Assembly (NCBI RefSeq): GCF_036226465.1
Contig: NZ_CP108476.1
Location: 2,790,001-2,854,000, forward strand
DNA from: Kitasatospora sp. NBC_01250
Lineage (GTDB): Bacteria; Actinomycetota; Actinomycetes; Streptomycetales; Streptomycetaceae
Length of the DNA stretch: 64,000 nucleotides
Direction: 5' to 3'
The notes below the pieces were generated by a model. It was not told the DNA's origin and made no database searches. It was given only the letters and a program-made list of their open reading frames with translations. Position numbers and translations under genes: made by a program. Below are positions 15,993-27,800 of this stretch, piece after piece. Every line of letters starts with the position of its first letter. Within the stretch, counting starts at the first letter, position 1.

Positions 15993-17085
15993 GGGACTGT
16001 TCTGAATTCGGATCATGAGTTCGTGGATTCGGGTGCTTCGGCGGTGCTGCTGCTGGTAGAAGAAGGCCATGACACGCGGAGATCTGACGGACGGTGAGTG
16101 GGAGCTGGTCGAGCCGTTTCTGCCGATGGCGGCGACAGGGCCGATCCCGGACCTGCGGCGGCAGTTCGATGCGATCATGTGGCGGTTCCGGGTGGGCAGC
16201 CCCTGGCGGGATGTCCCCGAGCGGTACGGCAACTGGTCCACGATCTACGGCCAGTTCCACTCCTGGGCGCTCAAGGGCGTCTTCCAGGCGCTGATGGACG
16301 GGATGATCGCTGAGGCCGCCGCGCGCGGCCAGGTCGACTTGTCGCTGGTCAGCGTGGACTCCACCGTCGCCCGAGCGCACCACCACGCGGCCGGGATGGT
16401 CATGGACGCCGAGTTGCTGGAGGAGTTGGAGAAGGCAGTCGCTGAGGAAAAGGGGATCCTGCGAAGGGACAAACCGGGCCGGTAGCCGACCAGGGCAGTG
16501 CTGCGGACGAGGCCGCGCGGGAAGGAAAGCGCCGCATGCGTCGGCGCCGCCGGGCGCGGCTCAAGGCAGCCGCGCTGGGGCGTTCGCGGGGCGGGCTGAC
16601 CACGAAGACCCATCTGGCGGCCGAGCGGCGCTGCCGTCCGCTGTCCTTCGTGGTCACGCCGGGCCAGAGCGCGGACAATCCGCAGTTCGCCGCCGTCATG
16701 GACAAGATCAAGGTCCGCGGCCCGGTCGGCCGGCCCCGCACCCGCCCCGACGCGGTCTCCGCCGACAAGGCGTACTCCGCCCGCGGTACCCGCACCTACC
16801 TGCGCAGACGCCGCATCAAGGCGGTGATCCCGGAGAAGGACGACCAGGCCGCCAACCGCAAGAAGAAGGGCAGTAGCGGCGGACGGCCCGTCAGCCACGA
16901 CGCGGACCTCTACGCGACCGCAACACCGTCGAGCGCGCCATCAACAAGATCAAGAACTGGCGGGGCCTAGCGACCCGCTACGACAAGACCCCGGCCAGCT
17001 ACGAAGCCGGCCTGCACCTGTGCGGTGCCGTCATCTGGCTCCGCAGCCTGAGACCCGCATCATGATCCGAACTCAGAACACTCCC
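15993..17085 (+). mobile_element. IS5-family insertion sequence (IS427-like), damaged
   Basis: The ends are imperfect inverted repeats. The left begins GGGACTGTTCTGAATTCGG at 15993, and the right complement reads GGGAGTGTTCTGAGTTCGG ending at 17085. TA flanks both sides, fitting the short TA target of this group. It abuts the IS1182 copy: it inserted inside the CTTAG duplication to the right of that element, so it is the younger insertion of the two. Confidence 0.85.
16069..17065 (+). pseudogene. IS5-family transposase in three frames
   Basis: The first part (16069-16485, 138 aa) has LTDGEWELVEPFLP and the catalytic VSVDSTVARAHHH. It stops at TAG just after KGILRRDKPGR. The sequence continues one frame over (about 16484-16915) with GRSRGGLTTKTHLAA, FVVTPGQSADNP and SADKAYSARG. 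A shift between these two is normal in this group, where ORFA/ORFB are joined by programmed frameshifting. A second, abnormal 1-nt loss at about 16914 (TACGCGAC for an expected Tyr-Arg-Asp) moves the last segment (NTVERAINKIKNWRG...) into a third frame ending at 17065. The conserved Glu is thus lost from the product. Confidence 0.8.
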
Positions 17086-17778
17086 TAGTCCGGATCGTGG
17101 AGGACGGCGAACTCGTCGTGTGTGAAGGTCACCGGGTGCAGGCCGGTCAGGTCCAGGGTGACGGTCGCCGGTCTCGGTGTAGTGCCGAAAGCGACTGGGA
17201 CCACGCTGAGCACCTTCGTCTCCGACCGGTCGCCGGCTCCAGTGACGGGCGGAGCCGCCCTGATCGTCAGGTGGCCCTCGGCGGTTGCCACGGTGACGTT
17301 GCTCATCCCGGCCAGGCCGGCGATCAGGGCGAGGATCTGGTCGCGTTGACGTGCCGAGGCGGTGGCCGTGGCGACCGCGGTGGCCATGTTGGGATCACTG
17401 TGCCCTGTCATCCATGGCAGAAGGGCGAGTTGGAGCGCCAGGAGCAGCTCATACAGGGCGAGGAGTTCCTCGCCGAACTCCGCATCCGTCAGGGAGACGG
17501 TCTTGCTTGACACGAGACGGCCATCGCGTATCTCCCGGCGGGTGGCGGTGATGCCGTGGTCGTCGACGGCTATGGAGGCGTGGGCGCTGGCGTTGCGGTA
17601 GAGCATGTCCACGGTGTTGCCACACGGTGGCCCGAGGCGGGCGAACTCGCTGACGACAGCACCGGATTTGATGGCTTCGACCACGGCTTGCTCGTAGACG
17701 CCGTCGGGGTCTTGGCGGCTTGCCCGGGCGGCGATGAGGATCACTGAGCCGAGATCGCACAGCGCGCCTTCGACGAGC
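17085..17778 (-). pseudogene. HEPN-like protein with its N-terminus removed
   Basis: The visible 230 or so codons contain MLYRNASAHASI, an R-x4-H motif (RNASAH) in a helical context, as in HEPN ribonuclease domains. A helical LLALYELLLALQLALLPW segment and a C-terminal beta-rich part follow. The frame runs on to 17843, but beyond about 17778 the opposite strand is clearly transposase code, so the original N-terminus has been replaced. The C-terminus is intact: the present stop uses the IS5 end (TAG), and removing both IS copies gives TAA at the same codon. HEPN proteins act in toxin-antitoxin and defence systems; whether this one did is inference. Confidence 0.45.
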
Positions 17779-17985
17779 ACCTGGACCCGACTCCTCGGCC
17801 TGCGCGACGTCCTCGATCCGGCCAGCGCCGAGCCCGCCACCATGTGCTACCGCCCCTACCACCTGCCAGCCAAGCTCACTCGCCACGCCCGCCGCTGCTG
17901 CCCCCCGTGTCCCGGACATGGCCCTGGCGCGATGCCTTCACCACCTGCTGGCACCGCCTCGGCGCCCTGCCCTCCCACCTGACCA
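17778..17985 (+). pseudogene. IS1380-like transposase C-terminal remnant
   Basis: The frame reads WTRLLGLRDVLDPAS and YRPYHLPAKLTRHARRC, shifts within a run of six C at about 17901, and continues TWPWRDAFTTCWHRLGALP. This is the usual end of IS1380 transposases. No IS ends or upstream part remain. Its left edge cuts the HEPN-like gene. Confidence 0.6.
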
Positions 17986-18097
17986 CCCATGGCCGATACC
18001 GACCAAGGACCAGGAAGGAGGGCAACCGCACACCCTCGGAACCGTGGAACCCGAGCGCAGCCGCAGCAACACGCGACGACCGCAACCCCGACCACAC

Positions 18098-18223
18098 GGG
18101 ACAACCTTCGAGGGCATCGCGATCCGGGTCGCCCAGCGCGTCCTCGCACCGGCGGCCGCGATCTGGCGCAGCAACCAAATCGACGCACCGGTCACCCGAT
18201 CGCTGATCGAATTTGATCACTGA
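18098..18223 (+). pseudogene. IS982-like transposase C-terminal remnant
   Basis: Only the last 40 or so codons remain: TFEGIAIRVAQRVLAPAAA, then IWRSNQIDAPVTRSLIEFDH and the stop. This matches the end of IS982 transposases (RVAQRLLALAAAIWHN... AYDH). It is fused to the IS1380 remnant on its left. The next 150 bp to the right are visibly AT-richer and hold no gene. Confidence 0.6.
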
Positions 18224-18374
18224 TCACATTGGACCCATATGAGAACGGCATGCAGGGGAGGTGCACTGCAGCTAAGATAGCCACCCCACTTCACGACTCA
18301 GCTATTCACACTATCAGAAATAAATAGACTGAACGGGGGTTCACGAGTCCAATTATCGCCATTGCGGCAATCGG

Positions 18375-18803
18375 TCATTGGGCCCAAGGCTTTGCACTGC
18401 CATGCCTGAAGCCTGCACAGTTAATCATACTTACAAACGTCTCACTTGCAATCAAATGTCCCTTTTCATTGACAGCGACATCGTGTACGCCTGGCACTCC
18501 GTCAGGGATCAGCCAAACCAGGTCAGGAAGCTCGCCCTCTGGATTGAATTCCCGAAACTCACTTGCCTCAGAGATAACTGCACTGGCAATGCTAAATCCA
18601 CTAAGCCCGGCACTACTCATACTCTGCGCCAAGCTGCGAACTACGAGGTAGCAGGGGAAGCTTTGAACAATGGAGTCGCCAAGCCAGTCAATGACTTCGT
18701 AGTGCAGCTTCGCGACCCTGGGCGGATGTTCCGATCGATCCATGATCGTTTCGACGCCTAGGCCCCCCGCTACCTCTGGGCTCACTCGGTAGTACTTAAA
18801 CAT
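18375..18803 (-). CDS. Probable immunity protein of the RHS toxin
   Basis: 142 residues, starting at ATG 18803, 13 bp after the toxin stop, with AGGAG 6 nt before the start. It is cytoplasmic, with no signal peptide. The sequence (MFKYYRVSPEVAGGLG, HPPRVAKLHYEVIDWLGD, SFPCYLVV, LPDLVWL, HDVAVNEKGHLIAS) resembles immunity proteins paired with polymorphic toxin tips, but I cannot name the Imm family. The coding region is much poorer in G/C than its surroundings: 18421-18480 has 22 G/C in 60. Position right after the toxin tip and shared low GC support toxin-immunity pairing. Confidence 0.7.
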   Translation of the reverse strand: MFKYYRVSPEVAGGLGVETIMDRSEHPPRVAKLHYEVIDWLGDSIVQSFPCYLVVRSLAQSMSSAGLSGFSIASAVISEASEFREFNPEGELPDLVWLIPDGVPGVHDVAVNEKGHLIASETFVSMINCAGFRHGSAKPWAQ

Positions 18804-18816
18804 GGCTTACTCCTGC

Positions 18817-21800
18817 CTAGCGGATCCGGGGGTTGAACCACTGACCCAGCTGATCATCGATGCCTGTCGCATAATCTAGCACCTCCTGCCGCGTCGGTGA
18901 TGCATTTTGCTCGTAGAAGTCATTCCATAGATTGCGGATAGCACTCAGATGGACCCGATTATTGATTACCCCCTTGGGGATCCCTCGGAGATTTTCAATG
19001 GAATGAATCTCATCTGACGAAAATAGGCCGGGATAGCGCATTAGGACCTGCTGCTCAATAGCATGATGCACCCATACATTCCCCTCCGTGCCAGGATTAG
19101 CTCCATAGAACGTCTTTCTATAGTTCGTACTTCCCCCTGCATTGCCTACCCCTGCGCGCTGCCAGACAGGGACCTCCCCGCCCAAGGTCGGCTCGCAGCC
19201 GCAACTTACCCCCGTGACGGCATAGCCAGAAAGTGCTGAGAGTATGTGGCCCAGATGCAAGGATGCCGGGTTTATAAGCGTATTTCCGCTAGATGCAGAT
19301 TGGTTAATTGGATTATCGAGAGTGATGCCAGATCCGGCGGTGGGGTCACCTGGGTTGTCGAGGGTTGTTCCGAGGCCAGCGTCCTGCGCCCCGGGGAATG
19401 TGGTGATTCCTAGACCTGGTGACTGTTCGGCGGTCAAAGACTGAGCGACAAAAGCGCTTGCACCCACGGCTGCTGCATTACCCATGGCGGTGGCAGTGTT
19501 GGTTGCTCCGACTTCGGGACCGTTGCTGCTGTCGGCGCCGTGTGTGGCGGTGCCGCCGATGCCGTCGAAGGCGTGGCTGGGGTTGAGTGCGGAGAGGTCG
19601 ATCTTGGGGACGGACAGGACCGGGTGTGCGTGTCCCGTCGGGTGACTCGGGTATGAGGTGTCGCAGCTGTCGGACGCGAATGCCAGCAGGCCACCTCCGC
19701 CGGCTCCGAGGAGTCCGCCACCGAACAGGCCCCCGGAGCTGCCGGACGGCACGTTGTAGATGTGCAGCTCGTGGTACAGCCAGTCGTAGCCGTCGTGCAG
19801 GCCCTGCTTGAGCTTCTGGGCCAAGCTGGGACTGGATGACGTCGACGGGGCCATACTCGGGTATGGATCAACGCTCCATGATCCCTTGGGCGCCATGCCG
19901 TTCCATGGGTCCACGGGCGCTTGCGGGTTTTGGGGCGTGGGCGGCGGCGCTATCTGCGGGGGAGACCAGGGCGGCGGGGTGCTGTTGACGGGGGTAGGAG
20001 CGTGGAACGGGGTACAGGCGCTGTGTCCGCTTGGGTCGGCTTGGGAAAGCGGGTCGTCGTTTCCGTAGGCGTAGAGGTTGCCGGCGACTGAGCTACTGGG
20101 GTTGAGGGGCGCGGTGTCCTGGCTGGTGAAGTCGGCGGTGCTGGGGTCGTACCAGCGGCTGGCGGTCTTTACCTGGCCGGTGGTGGGGTCGGTCCAGTCG
20201 CCTTGGTAGCCGAGGTCGTGTGTGGTGCCGGTGGTGGCGACTGGCTTGCCCCACGGGTCGTAGGCGTTTGAGCCTGCCAGGGTGCTGCTGGTGGGGGTGA
20301 AGGTTCCTACGAGGTCACCGTGGAGGTCGGTGTAGGCGAGGGCAGAGGAGCCGCCCGCGCTGACACCGATCAGGCCGCCCCCGGGAGCGCGGGAGTAGGT
20401 CTCGGTTCCGTCGGAGGCGAGGCTGTCAGAGGTGCCCTCATAGCTGAAGGTGCGGGTACCTGTGCTGGCCAGACGCCCCAGGGAGTCGTAGCTGTAGCTC
20501 TGGGAGCCGTCGGTGACCAGATCGTCGTAGGCGTCGTAGGTAGCCGCTGTTGTGCTCATGCCAGTGATGACCGAGGCACGGGTACCGCGGGCCGTGTAGG
20601 TGTATGTGGTGCCTCCCGCAGCAGCGAGCTCGTTGCGCTCGTTGTACGTGGCGCTGGCGCTGCCCGACTGCGTGAGGTTGCCGTTGGCGTCGTAGCCATA
20701 GGCGGTGGTGGTGGTGCCGTTGTTCCAGCTGCTGATGCGACCGGCTTGGTCATAGGTGAAGCTGTTGCTGGGTGTGGCGGCGCCGCCGGTGCTCCCCTGA
20801 CTGGTCACGCGACCTGCTGGGTCGTAGCCGTAGGTGAGTGAGGCTTCGGTGCCGCTACTCGTCGTCAGGAGGTCGCTGGTGAGGTTGTTCTGGCCGTCAT
20901 AGCCGAAGGTCTGGCTGGTGCCGTTGCCGTAGTTGACGGACTGCGGCATGCCGGAGGGGTAGTAGGCGTAGGAGAGGGTGGCGCCTGTGAGTGGGTCGGC
21001 CAGGGTCTTCAGTCGGCCGTCCTGGTCGTATGTGTAGGAGATGGTGCCTGCCGCATCGGTGCGGCTGGCGAGGGCTCCGTCCTGGTTGTAGGTCAGGCTG
21101 GCGTTGCCGAGTGGCCCGTTGGACGTCCACAGACCGCCGCGGTCGGTGTAGGTGTACTTCTGGGTGCCGGTGGTTGCTGCGAGCGAGGTGAGGCGGCCAT
21201 CGAGGTCGTAGCCAAGGCTGCGGGTGGGCGTGGCTGCCTCGCTGCCGGTTCCGCTCTGGCCGGTCACGTGCCCTGCAGCATCGTATGTCTGGGTGGTCTT
21301 GACGCCGCCGGGCTGGCTCTCGCTAACCGCGAGACCGGACTGGTCGTAGGTCCTGGTGTAGGTGCGGTCGACGAGGTTGGGGTAAGCGGCGGTGGCCGGT
21401 TCGATGACGGACTCGGGAAGGCCGAGCGTGTTGTACGTGGTGTAGGTGTCGTGGCCGTTGCCGTCGTGGTAGTCGGTGCGGTTGCCGAGAGCGTCGTAGC
21501 CGAAGGTGGTGGTGATGGTGTGGGTGGTGTCGACCGGCTGGACGCGCTGGGTCACCCTGCCCAGGGCATCAAAGGTCGCCGTTGCGGTGTTGTGATCGGG
21601 GTCTGTTGTGGAGACGGGGTTGCCGTTCGCGTCGTAACTCGTCGACGACGTGGCCATCGTGGCGCCTGTCGCGTCCAGCTTCGCGGTTCCGGTAGGCCGT
21701 CCGGCCTGGTCATAGGTGGTAAGTGTGGACCGGCCCGTACCTCCCGTCGTGTCGGCGGGCAGCACTACCTTCACCGCGGCACCGCTGACGTCGTAGCTGT

Positions 21801-24800
21801 ATGCGGTGGTGCTGCCGACCGGATCAGTGGTGCTCGTCCGCTCGCCGGCGGCGTTGTACGCCGTGCCGCTCGCCTCGCCGCTGGGCGTGATGGCTCGTGT
21901 CCGGTTCCCGGCGTCGTCGTAACCGAAGGTGCTTGTGTAGATGGCGGGCGTGGATGGTGCGGTGTGGCTGGTCTGTCGCTCCTGTTGGCTGAGCGTGATC
22001 AGGCGACCCAGGTCGTCGTAGGTGGAGAGGGTGAGTGCGCCGGTGGGGTCGGTGATGGACTGCTTCTCGCCGTCGAGGTCGTAGGTGTAGAGCCACTTGG
22101 GCGTGGTGCCGGCGAGGGCGGGGAGGTCGGTTTCGACGAGGTTGCCGAGTTGGTCGTACTTGCTGGTGGTGATGTTGCCCTTGGGGTCGGTGACCTTGGC
22201 GGGGCGGCCCAGGCTGTCGTAGTCGGTCTGGGTGACGGCGGTGAAGGTGCTGGTGCCGTCGGGGGTGGTGTAGCTGTTGCTGGCGACGGAGAGGTGTTCG
22301 CCGGTGGTGTCGTAGGTGTGGGTGGTGGTGGTGATGTTGCCGAGGGGGTCCTTGGATTCGGTGGGTTCGCCGTAAGTGTTGTAGCCGGTGCGGGTTTCGG
22401 CGATGGCAGCGGGGAGGGTGACGGGTTGGCCGGTGGTGGTGTTGAAGGTGGTGGTGGGGGTGGGTGGGGCGTCGGTGATGGTGAGGTGGCCGACGGGGTC
22501 GTGGGTGTAGGTGGTGGTGTAGTTGGCGGGGGTGGCGCCCTGGACGTTGCCGTTGGGGCTGGTGGTGGTCAGGACCAGGCCGCGCTGGTCGTAGGTGTGT
22601 GTGGTGACGGAGTTCTGGGGGCTGTTGACGACGGTGGTGGTGAGGGCGTCGCCGGCGGTGTCGTAGGTGGTGTCGGTTTCGCGGGTGGTGGTGCCGTCGG
22701 TGAGCTTGGTGGTGAGGGTGTTGCCGGCGGCGTTGTAGGTGGTGCTGGTGGTGCGGTTGAGGCCGCCGGGGTCGAGGGTGGTGCTGGTGGCGCGGTTCGT
22801 GGCGTCGTAGGTGTTGACGACGGTGGTCTTGCCGCCGCCGGTGGTGCGCTGGGTGAGGTTGCCGGCCGGGTCGTAGGTGTTGGTCTGCAGGACGATGTTG
22901 CGGGTGGTGCCGTCGAACTGCTGGGTGGTGGGGTTGTAGTTGTGGAAGGAGTCGAGGTCGATCTCGGCGACGGTGTTGTCGTCGTTGTAGTACGTGTGGG
23001 TGGTGCGGCCCATCGCGTCGGTGTCGGTGGCCAGGCGGCCGGCCGGGTCGTAGGCGCGCGAGTCGGTGATCTGCCAGCGCGCGGTCACCGGGTTGTTGGG
23101 GTTGCCGGTGTAGTTGGCGATGGCGGTCTGCTGGAGCCAGCCCTGCGGGGAGTAGGTGTACTGGTAGTTGGTGCCGGCGGCGTCCGTCTTGGTGGCGGTG
23201 TTGCCGTAGGCGTCGTAGGTGTAGGTGGTCTTGCTGCCCGCGGGGTCGGTGACCTGCCAGAGGCGGTCCATGGTGCTGTAGTAGGCCCAGCTGGTGGTGC
23301 GGGGCTTGTCGCCGCCGGTGGTGTCGGCGACGGTCTGGCTGGTCTTGTCGCCGTCCGCGTCGTACGCCCAGCTGGTCTGCGGGGTGTGGGTGGTGCCGGT
23401 GACCGCGTCGGTGGTGGCCGGGTCGGTCTCGGTGAGCGGGTTGCCCCAGCCGTCCCACGTGTAGCTGGTGGCTGTGGTGGTGGCGGTCTGGCCCTGGCCG
23501 CAGTTGGTGCAGTTCTCGGTCGTCGTCGAGGTGCGGCCGAGGTTGTCGTAGGTGTGGGCGGTGGTCAGGCCGAGCGGGCTGGTGGACTGGGCGAGGTTGC
23601 CGTGCGCGTCGTACGCGTACTGCGTGGTCTGGTTGGCCGGGACGTTCGAGGCCTGGGGGTCGGCGTTCGCGTCGACCGGGTTGCTGGTGGCGAGCGGCAG
23701 GCCCGGTGGCACGGTGCCGCCACCTGTCGCGGCTTCGGTCCCGGCGGTGTACGTGGTGTAGCTGGTGCGGCCCTTGGGGAAGTCCGGGGTCGCGGGGGTG
23801 GTGGTGGAGGTGAGCTGGCCTGCCGCGTTGTAGGTGTACGTGGTGCGGTAGGTGGTGTCGCCGGGCCCGTTGGAGCGTGGGTCGCTGGAGGAGGTCATCG
23901 TGTCGTTGAGCACGTCGACCGGGTTGTTGGCATCCAGGAAGTACGTCGCGTAGCTGGTGTGGCAGCTGGACGGGTTCTGGCAGGTGGTGGTGGAGACGGT
24001 GTTGCCGCGGGCGTCGTGACCGGTGGTGACGGTGTGTCCGTCGGGGTCGGTGACGGTGTAGAGGTAGCCGTTGGTGTCGTAGGTGTAGTTGGTGGTGTTG
24101 CCGTTCGCGTCGGCGTAGGAGGCCAGCCGGGCGGTGCGGGTGTCGTACTTGTAGGTGCTGGTGTTGCTGCCGGGGTCGGTGACCGTGACGGTGGTGACGG
24201 GCACCGGGCCGGCGCCGTTGCGCATGGCCGCGTAGTGCCCGGCGACGGTGGCCGCGTTGAGCCTGCTGGGGTAGTAGGAGGCTTCGGCGATGGAGCCGTT
24301 GAAGAAGCCTGTGCCGGCCTGGGGCCAGTTGTCGTCGTTGCCGACGCCGAGGTACACGTACGGGGTGCCGTTGAAGGTGATCGGGACGCCCGCGGTGTTG
24401 TTGGCGGTCTGGGTGCCGTCCAGGTACATGGTCTGGCCGGTGCTGTCGGCGGTGAGGACGACTTGGTGCCATTGGCCGTCGGTGACGGTGCGGTCCGAGG
24501 TCATGGCGTAGCTGGGTGAGCCGAGCCAGAACTCGCCGTGCAGGTGTCCGTCGGTGCCCACGTAGATGGCTGGGTTCCAGGTGTTGACGCCCGGGGTGTT
24601 GGGGCTGGCGGCGGGGAAGTCCTGGTAGCCGTAGAGGACGCCGGCGGCGACCGTGGTCTTGAACCAGAGTTCCATGGTGGCCGCGCCCTTGGTGGGGGCG
24701 GCGTTCGAGGGCAGCTGCAGTTCGGAGTTGGTGCCGTTGAAGGTCGCGGACAGCTCCGCCGGGTCACCGGAGGGGCCGGCGTTGCCGAGCCCGACGTTGG

Positions 24801-27800
24801 TGTAGGTGCCGGCGGTGCTGTCGGGCAGCGCGGTGCCGAGTTCGTCGGCCGCGTAGGAGGCGCCCGTCGGGTCGTCGAGTCGCCAGTAGCCCCACGGGCT
24901 GGCCTGTACGGTCGCAGCCCGGTAGGCGCTGGCCGCATCGAGGCCACCGGCCGCGCCGGTGGCGGTGGTCGCTGCCTGGTACAGGCCGGTGATCGTGGCC
25001 GGGCTCAGGGCGTACTGGTAGAGGGCGAAGTCGGCGAGGGTGCCGTTGAAGTGGCCGCTGCCGTCGGCGGGGTGGGCGGGCCAGCCACCGCCGATGGTGC
25101 CGGCGCCGAGGTAGGCGTAGCCGGAGCCGTTGTAGGTGTCGGTCAGGGTGATGGGGGTGCCGCTGGCCTGTCCGTCGAGGTAGAGCTGTTGGGTGGTTCC
25201 GTTGACGGTCAGGACGGCGTAGTGCCAGGTGTTGTCGGTGACGGTGGTGGCGGAGGTGGTGGGGTTGGGGGTGGCGGTGGTGGCGCCGCGGAGTTTGCCG
25301 TCGGTGCCGACGTAGAGGGTGGGGTTGTACTGGGAGGGGCCTTGGCCGAGTGGGGCGTTCTGGTAGCTGTACATCACGCCGGGGCCGGTGGTCTTGAACC
25401 AGAGCGAGATGCTGGTGTTGCTGTTGGGTGCCGGGAGTGCGGCGGCGGGCAGCTGGATGGCGGAGCTGGTGCCGTTGAAGGCGGTGGCGGTGGCGCTGCC
25501 GGAGGCCCACGGGCCGCTCTGGCCGGTGGTGGTGCTGTTCTCGGTGCCCTGGTTCTGGGCGAGCGCGGCGCTGGAGAGCAGTTCGGTGGCCTGGTTGCCG
25601 CCGGCGTCGTCCAAGCGCCAGTAGCCGCAGGGGTGGGCGGAGATGATCGCGGTGTCGTACGCGGAGGGTCGGGCCGCACTCGCGCCCTGGGCGGCGGTCT
25701 GGTTGGTGGCCTGGGTGTAGAGGGCGGAGACGGTGCCGGCGGTCAGGCCGTGCGGGAAGATCGCGGCGTTGGCGATCTGGCCGTTGAAGTGCCCGAACGG
25801 CGTGGTGGAGGCGTTGGGCCAGCCGTTCTCGTTTCCGGCGCCGAGGTAGAGGTACTGGGTGCCGTTGGTGCCGATGGTTCCGCTGAGCGGGCCTGCGCTC
25901 AGCTTCCCGTCGAGGTAGAGGGTCTGGGAGCTGAGGTTGTCACCGGAGAGCACGGCGAAGTGCCATTTGCCGTCGTTCACGGTGGCCGAGCTCGCCATCG
26001 GCACCACCGAGCCGGTCCACAGCTCGGCGTGCAGCTTGCCGTCGGTGCCGACGTACAGTGCCGGGTTCCAGGCCGCGCTGCCGGGTGCCTGCGGCGCATC
26101 CAGCGGGGTGCTCTGGTAGCCGACCAGGGTGCCCGCGGTGGTGGTCTTGAACCACAGCGCGATGCCTTCGGGCCCCTGGGTGGGGATCATCGAGGCGGGC
26201 AGCTGGACCGAGGACGTGCTGCCGTCGAACGAGGCGGCACCGGCCGAACCCGTCATCGGGCCTGCCGCACCCAGCGTCACGTTCGCGTACGTGCCGTTGT
26301 TGGGGACGGGCCTGGGTATGTAGACGTCGTTGGCGGCCTGGGTGCCGGCCTGCTCCGACAGGCGCCAGTAGTCCTGCGGGTCGGAGCTGTTGACCTGGCC
26401 GCGGTACTCCTGCGCCGAACCGTTCACCGAGGGCGCGGCGATCTTCCACGTGCCGCCGTTGGCGTCGGTGACCTGGTTGGCCCGGTCCTTCCAGCCGTCG
26501 TAGGAGATCGCCGCCGCTGTCTTGCCCGAGGGCAGCTTCACGGAGGCCAGCTCCGGCGAGGGGGTGTGGCCGGTCTGCCACAGCGTCGTCACCGCCGGCT
26601 GGCCCAGGGTGTGGTTGTAGAAGGAGACGTCGGAGATGGAGCCGTTGAAGTACCAGGCGTGGCCGGTGTTGTCACCGGTGTTGTTGAACGGCTCGTCGGG
26701 CCAGTAGCCGCCGATGAATCCGCCGCCCACGTTCTGCGCGTGCTGACCGTTGGCCACCACGGGCCCGTTCAGGGTGCCCTGCTGGTTGCCGTCCAGGTAC
26801 AGGGTCTGTGAGGCCCCGGCTGCGGTGAGCATCGCGAAGTGCCACTGGCCGTCGTTCACCCGCTGGCTGGAGGTCATCGGGGTGGCGGCGCTGCCCTGGT
26901 AGAACTCGCCGTGCAGGTAGCCGGAACTGCCCACGTACAGCGCGGGCGTGTAGGGGTGGCCCGTCGTGCCGGCGGGGAAGGAGTCGGTCTGGTAGCTGTA
27001 CAGCACCCCCGAGGACGAGGTCTTGAACCACAGTCCCAGCGACACGTAGGACGAGATGTCGCTCTGGGTCGCGGGCAGCACGACGACACCGGACTGTCCG
27101 TCGAACGCGGTCGCCACCGGCGGCGCGGTCGGCACCGGACCGGCGCTGCCCAGCGTCACGCCGCCGGAGTAGCGGGCGTTGTCCGTGCCCTGGTTCTGGA
27201 TGATCTCGCTGGTCGCCGTGGGCCCCCAGTAGTCGCCCAGGCGCCAGTACGAGGTCGGTGCCGCATCGAGCACCGCCGAGCGCAGGTGGGATCCTGCCGA
27301 GTACGAGTACGTCGTGCACGAGGGCGCCGAGTTGCCGCCCGTCGGCGGCGCGCACACCTTGTCCAGCTCGTCCGGGTTCGACGAGTTGTAGGTGTAGGTC
27401 CACGTCAGGGCCGTCGAAGCGTCCGTCCCCGTGACGGGATCCGTCGACACCGCAGCCACGTGGTGACCGTCCGCCGTCCACGCCAGGTGCAGCGCCCGGC
27501 CCGACGCCTTGTCGGTGATGGTGTCCAGCTGCCCCGCCGTGTTCCAGTGCAGGCTCTGCACATGCCCCGCGGCATCCTGCACCGAGGTCACGGCGTACCA
27601 GCTGCTGTTCGCGGAGAACGTGTACTGCATGCCGTTCTTCAGCAGCAGTACGAAGCCGCCCCAGCCGCCCTGCGAACCCGTCAGGGTCTCGTACTCACCC
27701 TGCGCCGGCAGGTAGTGCGCAGTGCCGGAACCGTCCGTCGAGGACAGGCCCAGCCGCTCCGTGCGGCCCGAAGCATCCGTGAGTACGACGGCATTGGAAC

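Noticed and set aside
21268..24519. 1083-codon plus-strand frame rich in Gly and Val
   Set aside because: It is antisense to the RHS repeats; the composition is that of a mirrored Tyr/Thr/Asp repeat and has no domain.
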